Source: Oscillospiraceae bacterium (GTDB lineage Bacteria > Bacillota > Clostridia > Oscillospirales > Oscillospiraceae). Taken from it: DNA of 64,000 nucleotides. The position numbers were made by a program, and so were the translations under genes. The DNA is taken from the NCBI GenBank assembly GCA_017501355.1, contig JAFVXA010000020.1:44922-108921 (forward strand), in the 5' to 3' direction. Shown piece after piece: positions 1-7,908 of this stretch. Below the pieces are notes generated by a model that did no database searches, was not told where the DNA came from, and saw only the letters and a program-made list of their open reading frames with translations. How positions within the stretch are numbered: the first letter of the stretch is position 1; each line of letters begins with the position of its first letter.

Positions 1-2314
1 CCTCGGGATGAGCCTGTGCATCCAGCAGAGTCTGACGGTCGATGACGTTGAACTGAATGTGGTGGCCGTCCATTGCGAAGTAGGAGCGGATCAGTGCGCC
101 AAGGTTCTTCAGACCCGTCTCACCGGCAAGTGCCTTAGGGGTGAACTTCTGGTTCAGCAGCGTACCGCCGGTGGAGCAGTGGTCCATCTTCGCCATGGAC
201 TTGATGACAGCGGTGGGACCGTTGGTGTCTGCGCCCTTTTCGGGGGAGATACCCTCGCTGAGGGGCTTGTGTGCAAGACGACCGTTGGGGGTAGCGCCCA
301 GCACGTCACCGAAGTAGACGTGGCAGGTGGTGGGCAGCATATCCACATGATACTGACCGCCGCACATGGTAGGACGACCGTCGATGGTGTCACGATAGAG
401 CTCGAACACGGTCTTCATGATGTCATCGGCATAATCATCGTCGTTACCGAACTTGGGGGTCTTGTCGTGGACGAGGTGATAGATCTGAGGATCGTTCTCG
501 AAGTTGCCGTCCATTGCCTTGATCAGCTCTGCCATGGTGATCTTCTTGTTGTCGTAGACATTGTACTTGATGGCAGTGAGGCTGTCGGTGACAGTACCGA
601 TACCAACGCCCTGAATGTAGCGGGTGTTGTAGCGGGAACCGCCGGCGTTATAGTCCTTGCCCTTGCTGATACAGTCGTTGGTGACGACAGACAGGCAGGG
701 AGCGGGCATTTCCTTGGCATAGATCTGCTCGATCATGTTGTTGCCGCGGATCTTGATGTCCACGAAGTATTCCAGCTGCTTCTTGAAGGCAGCAAAGAGC
801 TCATCATAGGTCTTGTAATCCTCTGCATTGCCGAGGGCGAGACCCAACTGCTCGCCGGTGAGCTGGTCAACGCCGTTGTAGAGCGTCAGCTGCAGCACCT
901 TGGGAATGTTGAAGTAACCGGTGAGGATGTATGCCTCATTACCCCATGCGCCGGTCTCCACGCAGCCGGAAGATCCGCCCATGCGGGCATCGGCAAGGGA
1001 CTTGCCGGCGTTGAGCAGCTCCTGCACGATCTCGTCGGAGTTGTAGAACGCGGGCTGACCCCAGCCCTTGCGAGCCACTTCGCAGGCACGCAGCAGGAAC
1101 TTATCGGGGTTCTTGCGGGAAATCTGGACATTGGAGTTGGGCTGCACCTGCTTCATCTCGTCCATGCAGTCGAGGATGAGGTAGGAGACGGGGTTGACTG
1201 CATCGTGACCCTCGGCATCCACGCCGCCGGTATTGATGTTGGCAAAGTCGGTATAGGTGGAGCTTTCCTTGAGGGTGATGCCCACCTTCACGGGTGCGGG
1301 CTGGTTGTAGAACTTGACCCAGAGGCACTCCAGCAGCTCCAGTGCCTTGTAGTCGTCGAGAATACCGTTTTCCACGTCTACCTTATAGTAGGGATAGAGG
1401 TGCTGATCGAGACGACCGGGAGTCAGAGCATCCCAGGGGTTCAGCTCGGTGGTAACGGCAAGGTGGGTGAACCAGTACTGCTGAATTGCCTGCCAGTAGG
1501 TCTGGGGCTTGTTTGCGGGGATGACCTCCAGGTTCTTTGCCATCTGCTCCAGCTCAGCCTTGCGGACAGGATCGGTCTCAGCGGCAGCCTTCTCAACGCA
1601 GAGCTTGTGATAGCGCTCACCAAGGATGATGACGGCATCGCAGGCGATATCCATGGCCTTCAGCTCTTCCAGCTTATCATAAGCCTCGGGATCCTTCAGA
1701 TAATCCAGCTTGTCCATGGCTTCCTTGATCTGTGCCTTGTACTCGTTGTAGCCGGTGGTGAAGATCTGACCGCCGCCTGCGGTATGACCGGGACCACGCT
1801 GCTCCATGAACTCAGTGAACATACCGGCAGCGTAAGCCTGCTTCCACTCGGGGGTCATGTGGGCAATGATTTTCTCGCGGACGGCACGATCCTTCCAGTA
1901 GGGAATGATCTCCTCTTCCTGGATCTTATAGTCCTCCTCACGGACACGGAAGTACACAAGGCTGCGGGCATCCATGTTGCGCATATCCTCGAGGGTATGG
2001 CAGCAGAGCTCGGGGAAGGTGGGAGAGCACTGGGGATCGCGGCCCTTTTCGCCGAGGATCAGCTCACCGTCGCCGAAATAGAGGGTCTTGCGGGAGAAAT
2101 ACTCCTTCAGCACCATGGATCTGAGCACAGGCAGAGACACAGAGCCTTCATACTTCTTGTACACTTCGGTTTCGATCTGGGCACGCTCGAGGTCGATGTG
2201 GGGTTCGGTGGTATGGCTGATCTTTCTCAGCATTTTGATGCGGGCATTCATGCCGCGATCGCTGTCATTCTCGATCTTCGCGTCGCAGGCGCAGGCGTTC
2301 TTGACTTCTTCCAT
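1..2314 (-). CDS. hypD: trans-4-hydroxy-L-proline dehydratase, glycyl radical enzyme (C-terminus outside window)
   Basis: Partial gene: 771 residues are present and the C-terminal glycyl radical loop lies beyond the left edge. It belongs to the PFL-like glycyl radical family, with the thiyl Cys in GCVETG. HypD dehydrates trans-4-hydroxyproline to pyrroline-5-carboxylate in the cytoplasm. Counting from the ATG, Phe169, His177, Asp295, Ser351, Phe357, Cys451, Glu453, Tyr467 and Thr662 all sit exactly 17 positions after the active-site residues I recall for Clostridioides difficile HypD (152, 160, 278, 334, 340, 434, 436, 450, 645). That argues for HypD over the choline, glycerol or isethionate enzymes, whose Cys motifs and pockets differ. 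The ATG is 5 nt after the activase stop, and its AGGAGG lies in the last codons of that gene. The recalled numbering should be confirmed by alignment. Confidence 0.86.
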   Translation of the reverse strand, partial: MEEVKNACACDAKIENDSDRGMNARIKMLRKISHTTEPHIDLERAQIETEVYKKYEGSVSLPVLRSMVLKEYFSRKTLYFGDGELILGEKGRDPQCSPTFPELCCHTLEDMRNMDARSLVYFRVREEDYKIQEEEIIPYWKDRAVREKIIAHMTPEWKQAYAAGMFTEFMEQRGPGHTAGGGQIFTTGYNEYKAQIKEAMDKLDYLKDPEAYDKLEELKAMDIACDAVIILGERYHKLCVEKAAAETDPVRKAELEQMAKNLEVIPANKPQTYWQAIQQYWFTHLAVTTELNPWDALTPGRLDQHLYPYYKVDVENGILDDYKALELLECLWVKFYNQPAPVKVGITLKESSTYTDFANINTGGVDAEGHDAVNPVSYLILDCMDEMKQVQPNSNVQISRKNPDKFLLRACEVARKGWGQPAFYNSDEIVQELLNAGKSLADARMGGSSGCVETGAWGNEAYILTGYFNIPKVLQLTLYNGVDQLTGEQLGLALGNAEDYKTYDELFAAFKKQLEYFVDIKIRGNNMIEQIYAKEMPAPCLSVVTNDCISKGKDYNAGGSRYNTRYIQGVGIGTVTDSLTAIKYNVYDNKKITMAELIKAMDGNFENDPQIYHLVHDKTPKFGNDDDYADDIMKTVFELYRDTIDGRPTMCGGQYHVDMLPTTCHVYFGDVLGATPNGRLAHKPLSEGISPEKGADTNGPTAVIKSMAKMDHCSTGGTLLNQKFTPKALAGETGLKNLGALIRSYFAMDGHHIQFNVIDRQTLLDAQAHPE

Positions 2315-2319
2315 GGTCG

Positions 2320-3234
2320 TTATCCTCCTATATTGGTTTTGGTAAATCCACTGTTGATAAACATATTCTTGAACTGTTCCATCTGCTCATCCGACGGCAC
2401 CTGCATGGAGGCATCGTCGTACTCTTTTGCAAGGCTTGCATACTTGTTTCTTCCGTAATTATGATAGGGCAGCAGATTCACCTGCGCGGGATGAATATTG
2501 TTCTCCGTGAGGAAGGCAATGACCTGCTGCATGAACCCCTCGTTGGCATTCACGCCGCCGATGGTGGGGATCCGAATGTAAATGTTCGCGCCCGCGGCGC
2601 TGAGCTTTTTGAGATTCTCCAGAATGAGAGCATTGTCCACCCCCGTCCATTCCTTGTGCACGGCGCTGTCCATCGCCTTGATGTCATAGAGGAAGGTATC
2701 TACATAGGGCAGGATCTTCTCGTATTTTTCATAGGGAGCAAAGCCGCAGGTGTCGATAAAAACACTGAGACCTTCCCGATGCAGACCACGGCAGAGGGGT
2801 TCGAGGATCTCGATATCCTGACTCATCACCTCGCCGCCGGAGAGGGTCACGCCACCGCCGGACTGCTCGTAGAAAATACGGTCCTTCTTCGCCTCTTTTA
2901 CGAGCTGTTCTGCGGTGTAGTCCTTACCTGCCAGCTCTCTCGCCTCGTAAATGCACCAGTCGGTGCAGTTGCCGCAGCCAGTGCATTTGCTGCGGTCAAA
3001 GCAGAGCTTGCCCTCTTCCAGCACATTCGCGCCCGAGGGACAACGGGGAATGCAGCCGCCGCAATTTTTACATTTATTGTCATAGAAAAAGAGTTCCTTG
3101 CGGAAATCCTGACTTTCCGGGTTGTGGCACCAGCGGCAGGATAGCGGACAGCCCTTGAAAAAAATCGTGGTACGAACGCCGTCACCGTCATGGGTGGAGT
3201 ATCGCTGGATATTGGTGACCACTGCGGTTTTCAA
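2320..3234 (-). CDS. hypE: glycyl radical enzyme activase, radical SAM (HypD-activating)
   Basis: 304-residue activase that would install the glycyl radical on the enzyme encoded directly downstream. The radical SAM motif CPLSCRWC (C-x3-C-x2-C) is near the N-terminus, followed by two ferredoxin-like CxxCxxCxxxC clusters, as in class II/III activases, and by GGGVTLSGGE. I chose the TTG start at 3234 because a GAGGAGG motif lies 6 nt upstream. An in-frame ATG at 3264 has no ribosome binding site and would add ten residues including LRRCP. The gene leads the two-gene operon and is divergent from a LysR regulator. Naming it hypE depends on the partner being HypD. Confidence 0.9.
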   Translation of the reverse strand: MKTAVVTNIQRYSTHDGDGVRTTIFFKGCPLSCRWCHNPESQDFRKELFFYDNKCKNCGGCIPRCPSGANVLEEGKLCFDRSKCTGCGNCTDWCIYEARELAGKDYTAEQLVKEAKKDRIFYEQSGGGVTLSGGEVMSQDIEILEPLCRGLHREGLSVFIDTCGFAPYEKYEKILPYVDTFLYDIKAMDSAVHKEWTGVDNALILENLKKLSAAGANIYIRIPTIGGVNANEGFMQQVIAFLTENNIHPAQVNLLPYHNYGRNKYASLAKEYDDASMQVPSDEQMEQFKNMFINSGFTKTNIGG

Positions 3235-3286
3235 TGGGCACCTCCTCAATTTTGATAAAATCACGAAAACTATTGCAAAAAAGCAC

Positions 3287-3315
3287 TTGTCTTTGTCTAT
3301 TTCTTATTGTATATT
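3287..3315 (+). promoter_or_regulatory. predicted promoter of the lysR gene
   Basis: TTGTCT and TATATT separated by 17 bp, about 70 bp upstream of the lysR GTG. The stretch is AT-rich and is shared with the divergent activase gene. Confidence 0.5.
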
Positions 3316-3343
3316 ATTTAACAATATAAGAATACTGAATGTT

Positions 3344-3362
3344 TTGAATATCAGGCATTCAA
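3344..3362. promoter_or_regulatory. LysR-type operator candidate (TTGAAT-N7-ATTCAA)
   Basis: Perfect 6-bp inverted repeat TTGAAT/ATTCAA with a 7-bp gap, containing the T-N11-A pattern typical of LysR-family sites. It lies between the lysR promoter and its start, in the intergenic region divergent from hypE-hypD. A second, imperfect dyad (CTTATTGT ... ACAATATAAG) lies at about 3303-3330. Confidence 0.5.
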
Positions 3363-3383
3363 CTTTTGAATGGAGATGATTCG

Positions 3384-4283
3384 GTGAGTCTCAAAAAATA
3401 CCGTGCGTTGCTGGAAGCAGTGGAGTGCGGCAGCCTGACCCGTGCGGCAGAAAAGCTGCACTATACCCAGCCGGGTATCAGCCACATGATTTTGTCGCTG
3501 GAGGAGGAATTTGGCTTTCCTCTGCTCAGCCGCGGCAAATCCGGTGTCACTCCCACCCCCGAGTGCCGGGAACTGCTTCCGTTTCTGCGGCAGATCACAG
3601 GCGGCGAGGACGGCTTGCAGGAAACGGTGCAGCGCATCCGCGGGCTTGACGTGGGCAATATCCGCATCGGCTGCTTCGCTTCCCTTTCCGTCCACATTCT
3701 CCCCGCGGTGGTGGCGGCATTCACTGAGCGCTATCCCGGCATCGGACTGCAGCTGTATGTGGGCGAGCACGGCGAACTCACCCGCTGGCTTCGCGAGGGG
3801 CAGGTGGATCTTGCGCTGATGAGTCTCCCCGTGCCGGAGGATTTCCGCTTTCTCCCCCTCTTCGACGATCCCATCTACGCCGTGCTGCCGGAGCAGCATC
3901 CCCTCACGGCAGAGCAGACCGTGCGCCCCGCGGAACTGGTGAAGTACCCCTTCATCATGCAGTACTTCGGCTCTGACGAGGACGCGAACCGTGTCCTTGA
4001 CGGTGAGCAGCTCACGCCAAACATCCGCTTCCGTGTCCGCGGCGACGATGTCATTCAGTCCATGGTGGCAAAGAACCTTGGCGTAACACTGGCACCGGAG
4101 CTGGTACTCAGTCACATGCCCGATGGACTGGCACTGCGCCCCCTGCAGCCCCCCTATCACCGCACTCTCGGCATTGCCTTTCCCGGCAGCGGAGGCAGCA
4201 CCCCGGCGCTGAAAAAACTGGTGGAATACATACAGGCACACTGCCAAAGCACGGTTAAAACAGGAAGGAGAATGGAGGCATGA
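3384..4283 (+). CDS. LysR-family transcriptional regulator
   Basis: 299 residues. The N-terminal winged helix-turn-helix (residues 1-60, with the pattern SLTRAAEKLHYTQPGISHMI) is followed by a type 2 periplasmic-binding-like effector domain (about 85-290). The GTG at 3384 is preferred over an in-frame TTG at 3366 because GGAGATG lies 5 nt upstream of it. It is divergent from hypE-hypD, the usual place for a regulator of that operon, and overlaps the downstream GH3 gene by 4 nt (ATGA). The effector is unknown; hydroxyproline or a related imino acid is an inference from context. Confidence 0.88.
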   Translation: MSLKKYRALLEAVECGSLTRAAEKLHYTQPGISHMILSLEEEFGFPLLSRGKSGVTPTPECRELLPFLRQITGGEDGLQETVQRIRGLDVGNIRIGCFASLSVHILPAVVAAFTERYPGIGLQLYVGEHGELTRWLREGQVDLALMSLPVPEDFRFLPLFDDPIYAVLPEQHPLTAEQTVRPAELVKYPFIMQYFGSDEDANRVLDGEQLTPNIRFRVRGDDVIQSMVAKNLGVTLAPELVLSHMPDGLALRPLQPPYHRTLGIAFPGSGGSTPALKKLVEYIQAHCQSTVKTGRRMEA

Positions 4284-6652
4284 ACCACATCAGACAACAG
4301 GCAGAGGAAATCCTCTCCCATCTCACCAACGAGGAAAAAGCCCGTCTTTGCAGCGGCGCGGATTTCTGGCACACCAAGGATTTGAGCCATCACGGTGCCT
4401 CCGCCATCATGCTGTCGGACGGTCCTCACGGGCTTCGCGCCCAGCTGGGGGACAGCGATCACCTCGGCATCAACGGCAGCGAGCCTGCCACCTGCTTCCC
4501 CACTGCCAGCGCCACCGCATCCTCCTTTGACCGCAGTCTCCTCCGTCAGCTTGGCGCTGCCATCGGCGAAGAAGCGAATGCCATGGGCATTTCTGTGGTG
4601 CTGGGTCCCGGCGCAAATTGCAAGCGCAATCCCCTCTGCGGCAGAAATTTTGAATATTTCAGCGAGGACCCCTATCTCTCCGGCGAGATGGCAGCAGCCT
4701 GGATCGAGGGCATCCAGAGCCAAGGGGTCGGCGCTTGCCTGAAACACTTTGCTGCCAACAATCAGGAGCGCGCCCGCTTTATCAACAACTCCGTGGTGGA
4801 TGAACGGGCATTGCGGGAGCTGTATCTCAGCGCCTTTGAGCGGGCGGTGAAGCAGGCAAAGCCATGGTGCGTCATGTCCTCGTATAATCAGCTGGGCGGC
4901 GGCATGGCGAACGAAAGTCACCGTCTGATGACGGAGATCCTCCGCAAGGAATGGGGCTTTGAGGGTCTTGTGATGACCGACTGGGGCGCGATCGACAAGC
5001 GCTTGGCGGCACTTCGCGCAGGTGTGGATCTGGAAATGCCCTTTGTGGGAAAGGAACACGACGAAGAGATCCTTGCAGCGGTAACGAACGGGACGCTGCC
5101 GCAGGAAACGCTGGACCGTGCCGCGCTGCGGGTACTGACGCTGATGCTGCGGGGCAAAAAAGACTCCGGTAAAGGCAGCCGCGAACATCACGCCCTTGCG
5201 CGGAAAATCGCCCGCGAGAGCGCGGTTCTCTTGAAAAACGATGACAGCATCCTTCCTCTGCCCAAGCGTGCAAAAATCGCTGTGCTCGGCAGCTTCGCCG
5301 TAGTCCCCCGCTATCAGGGCGCAGGCAGCAGCCGCATCAACCCCATCTGCGTGGACACCCCCCTCGACAAATTGCAGGAAGCCGGCTATGAAACGGTTTT
5401 CGTAGAAAATGCCGAAGAAGCCCCCGAACAGGCGGCAGCGGCAGCAAAGGGCTGCGACTATGCCGTTGTCTTTGCAGGGCTTCCCGATGCATGGGAGAGC
5501 GAGGGCTATGACCGCGACACCATGGCAATGCCCGAAAGCCATGTAGCACTGATTGAAACTGTGGCGGCAGCCAATTCCAACACCGTCGTGGTGCTGCTCT
5601 GCGGCTCCCCCGTGGAGCTTATCTGGCAAAACAAGGTCAAAGGCATATTGCTGATGTATCTCGGCGGCGAAGCGGTGGGCGCTGCCTGTGCCGACCTCAT
5701 CAGCGGCAGCTGCTCCCCCATGGGTAAGCTTGCGGAGACTTGGGCGCTGCGGGAGGCAGATGTGTCCTCTCATCTCCACTTTGCAAACGATGTCACCAAC
5801 ACGGAGTATCGGGAATCCCTCTTTGTGGGCTATCGCTGGTTCGACACGGCGAAGCGCCCCTGCGCCTATCCCTTCGGCTATGGTCTGTCCTACACAAGCT
5901 TCCGCGTTTCAGATGCCGCAGTTTCCTCTGCCCATCTCACAAGGGGCGGCAGCATCACCGTCTCCGCCACGGTGGAGAACACGGGCAGCTGCGCGGGTGC
6001 GGAGGTGCTGCAGCTCTATGTGCGGAAAGCAGGCTCTGCGGTCATGCGGGCTGAAAAGGAGCTGAAGGGCTTTGAAAAAGTCCACCTCGCCCCCGGAAAA
6101 AGTGCAAGCGTTTCCATTTCCCTCGATGAGCGGGCATTCTCCTTCTACGATGTCAAGCAAACGGCGTGGGTGGTGGAGAGCGGCGCATACGAGCTGCTCC
6201 TTGCAACCTCCTCCCGCGACATTCTCTTCCGCTTCACGGTGACGGCAGAGGGCGAACCGATCGAAGCCACGCCCATTCCCCAAAGCTATCAGCAGCTGCC
6301 CGCAGAAGGTGTGTGGGACGTTCCCTTCGAGGATTTCCGCGCCCTTTTTGATGGCGATGTTCCCCTGCTGCAGCGCTCTCCCCTCCCCTTCACTCACAAC
6401 AGCCTTGTGGGTGAGCTGGACGCAACGGCTCTCGGCGCACTGGTGCTGCGCATCATCAAGAAGGCGGCGGGCGGCGGCATCGCAGGGCAGGAGGACGACA
6501 CGGACAAAATGCTGCAGATGGGTCTGATGGAATATCCCCTGCGCGTGATCAGTATGTCCCGCATCCTCTCCCCCACGCAGGTGGAGGGACTGGTGGATGT
6601 GCTGAACGGTAAGCCGCTGCGCGGCATCCGCAGATTGCTCGGCAAAAAGTGA
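4280..6652 (+). CDS. glycoside hydrolase family 3 (beta-glucosidase-like)
   Basis: 790-residue GH3 enzyme with no signal peptide, so probably cytoplasmic. The (beta/alpha)8 domain carries SDGPHGLR (46-53), the KHF motif at 155-157, and the nucleophile Asp234 in VMTDWGA. The alpha/beta sandwich domain follows (about 310-530), then a fibronectin-III-like domain (about 570-660). The last 100 residues are not a standard GH3 part and end in a basic tail. Likely removes beta-linked sugars from imported oligosaccharides or glycoconjugates; specificity cannot be read from the sequence. It is translationally coupled to the upstream lysR gene (ATGA), so the two are probably one transcript. Confidence 0.9.
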   Translation: MNHIRQQAEEILSHLTNEEKARLCSGADFWHTKDLSHHGASAIMLSDGPHGLRAQLGDSDHLGINGSEPATCFPTASATASSFDRSLLRQLGAAIGEEANAMGISVVLGPGANCKRNPLCGRNFEYFSEDPYLSGEMAAAWIEGIQSQGVGACLKHFAANNQERARFINNSVVDERALRELYLSAFERAVKQAKPWCVMSSYNQLGGGMANESHRLMTEILRKEWGFEGLVMTDWGAIDKRLAALRAGVDLEMPFVGKEHDEEILAAVTNGTLPQETLDRAALRVLTLMLRGKKDSGKGSREHHALARKIARESAVLLKNDDSILPLPKRAKIAVLGSFAVVPRYQGAGSSRINPICVDTPLDKLQEAGYETVFVENAEEAPEQAAAAAKGCDYAVVFAGLPDAWESEGYDRDTMAMPESHVALIETVAAANSNTVVVLLCGSPVELIWQNKVKGILLMYLGGEAVGAACADLISGSCSPMGKLAETWALREADVSSHLHFANDVTNTEYRESLFVGYRWFDTAKRPCAYPFGYGLSYTSFRVSDAAVSSAHLTRGGSITVSATVENTGSCAGAEVLQLYVRKAGSAVMRAEKELKGFEKVHLAPGKSASVSISLDERAFSFYDVKQTAWVVESGAYELLLATSSRDILFRFTVTAEGEPIEATPIPQSYQQLPAEGVWDVPFEDFRALFDGDVPLLQRSPLPFTHNSLVGELDATALGALVLRIIKKAAGGGIAGQEDDTDKMLQMGLMEYPLRVISMSRILSPTQVEGLVDVLNGKPLRGIRRLLGKK

Positions 6653-6731
6653 GTTCCCGTTTACAGGCGGGAAAAAGCGTGGTACAATGGGCAGGCAAAT
6701 TTGAAAGCCCAATGCAACGGAGGACGATCCC

Positions 6732-7385
6732 ATGCGAATGAGAAAGAAAAAGAACCGCGAAAGCAGAATGGAGCGCTGCGAAGCCATCTGGATCAGGGAC
6801 CCTCTGTCCATGCGGGGCAACTGGCGCAGTCTCATGCCCGAGGCAAAGGAGATCCATCTGGAGATCGGCTGCGGCAAGGGTCGCTTCACTGTGGACACGG
6901 CGAAGGCAAACCCCGATGTGCTTTTCCTTGCGGTGGAAAAAGTCCTCGATGCCATGGTCATCGCCATGGAGCGGGCGCAGGCAGAGAATCTCACCAACGT
7001 GTTTTTCCTCGGCATTGACGCGGAAAAGCTGCCCGACATCTTTGCCCCCGACGAAGTGGATCGCATCTACCTCAACTTCTCCGACCCGTGGCCGGGTCTG
7101 CGCCACGCCAAGCGCCGCCTCACCCACGGTAATTTTCTCAAGCTCTACCACAAGGTGCTGCCTCTCGGCGGTGCGCTGCACATCAAGACGGACAACAACG
7201 ACCTTTTTGAGTTCTCCCTTGAGGAGATCCCGCAGTTCGGCTTCACCCTCTCCGAGGTCACCCGTGATCTCCACGCCAACGGTCCCTGCGGTGTTATGAC
7301 GGACTATGAACGCAAGTTCTACGAACAGGGGCTCACCATCAACCGCTGCGTTGCCACACTGACAGAGCGGCTGAAAAGCGAATAA
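6732..7385 (+). CDS. trmB: tRNA (guanine-N7-)-methyltransferase
   Basis: 217 residues. Makes m7G46 in the variable loop of tRNAs using S-adenosylmethionine. The SAM-binding motif EIGCGKGRF is at about 45-53, and the TrmB signature FSDPWP is followed by RHAKRRLT. The family usually has WPKKRH; here it is WPGLRH. The C-terminal TDYERKF is also typical. A basic N-terminal RMRKKKNRESR precedes the core. The ATG at 6732 follows a GGAGGA at 6718-6723. It is followed at once by a strong terminator. Confidence 0.95.
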   Translation: MRMRKKKNRESRMERCEAIWIRDPLSMRGNWRSLMPEAKEIHLEIGCGKGRFTVDTAKANPDVLFLAVEKVLDAMVIAMERAQAENLTNVFFLGIDAEKLPDIFAPDEVDRIYLNFSDPWPGLRHAKRRLTHGNFLKLYHKVLPLGGALHIKTDNNDLFEFSLEEIPQFGFTLSEVTRDLHANGPCGVMTDYERKFYEQGLTINRCVATLTERLKSE

Positions 7386-7391
7386 GCACCA

Positions 7392-7426
7392 GGGGGCACG
7401 GTCTTTTCTGACCGCGCCCCTTTTTT
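7392..7426 (+). terminator. Rho-independent terminator after trmB
   Basis: An 11-bp stem (GGGGCACGGTC with GACCGCGCCCC, one mismatch), a TTTTCT loop, then TTTTTT. Confidence 0.9.
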
Positions 7427-7439
7427 CGGAACAAAGCTC

Positions 7440-7468
7440 TTGACAAGAGCATAAAGTGGTAGCATAAT
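7440..7468 (+). promoter_or_regulatory. promoter of the trpB leader
   Basis: Consensus TTGACA and CATAAT with 17-bp spacing; transcription should start at about 7475, just before the T-box. Confidence 0.75.
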
Positions 7469-7474
7469 GCTAAA

Positions 7475-7766
7475 AAATGAATATTTCAAACCGTTGAAGC
7501 GGAGATAACGGCAATGATGCCTTTACAGAGAGCCTGCGATGCTGAGAATCAGGCAAGAAACAAGTTGTCAAATGGACCGCTGAGGGCGCAGGGAAACGGG
7601 AATTTTCTCAGAGTATTCTGCGACGTTGCAGGCAGACGTCATTTGCCGGGGATATGCTGGTATCCCGCAAAGAGCACGGCTCAGACCGTGAAGCAAGGTG
7701 GCACCGCGGATAGCTTTCTATTCGTCCTTGATGGAACAAAGCAGTTCTGTCGAGGGCGTTTTTTGT
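7475..7766 (+). promoter_or_regulatory. tRNA-Trp T-box riboswitch with its terminator
   Basis: The T-box sequence AAGGTGGCACCGCGG is at 7695-7709. Its TGGC bulge would pair with an NCCA end carrying a G discriminator, as in bacterial tRNA-Trp. Stem I holds the candidate specifier TGG at 7573-7575, followed by the common ACCGCTGAGGG segment; an AGAGAG box lies near 7527. The regulated terminator is at 7723-7766, with CGTCCTTGA paired to TCGAGGGCG and an inner GGAAC/GTTCT stem, then TTTTTT. Uncharged tRNA-Trp would stabilise the antiterminator and allow trpB transcription. Confidence 0.93.
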
Positions 7767-7768
7767 TT

Positions 7769-7806
7769 ACTCCTTTGATAGACACTCAAAGGAGTTTTTC
7801 TTTTTT
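7769..7806 (+). terminator. second intrinsic terminator in the trpB leader
   Basis: Perfect 10-bp stem ACTCCTTTGA/TCAAAGGAGT with a 7-nt loop, then TTTTTC and TTTTTT. It lies directly after the T-box terminator and before trpB. Its 5' arm (CTCCTTT, 7770-7776) can also pair with the leader ORF ribosome binding site AAAGGAG at 7810-7816, giving an alternative fold. Confidence 0.75.
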
Positions 7807-7823
7807 CGGAAAGGAGCCAGGCG

Positions 7824-7847
7824 ATGCAGCTGAACAGACGATGGTGA
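7824..7847 (+). CDS. candidate 7-residue leader peptide ending in Trp (MQLNRRW)
   Basis: ATG at 7824, AAGGAG 7 nt upstream (7811-7816), six more codons, then TGA; the last sense codon is TGG. Arms at 7843-7850 and 7862-7869 (GGTGACGC with GCATCACC, one mismatch) form a hairpin covering the Trp and stop codons. A ribosome held at the Trp codon would keep it open. The position is 47 nt before the trpB ribosome binding site. So short an ORF could occur by chance, but the spacing and the Trp codon in a tryptophan-controlled leader make it noteworthy. Confidence 0.5.
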   Translation: MQLNRRW

Positions 7848-7908
7848 CGCAGGGCAAAACAGCATCACCGCATACACAAAAACACGAATTGACCAGGAGG
7901 ATACTACC

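Noticed and set aside
8..2458. An 816-codon plus-strand open frame at the left edge
   Set aside because: The minus strand encodes the glycyl radical enzyme with conserved active-site residues; this frame is its shadow.
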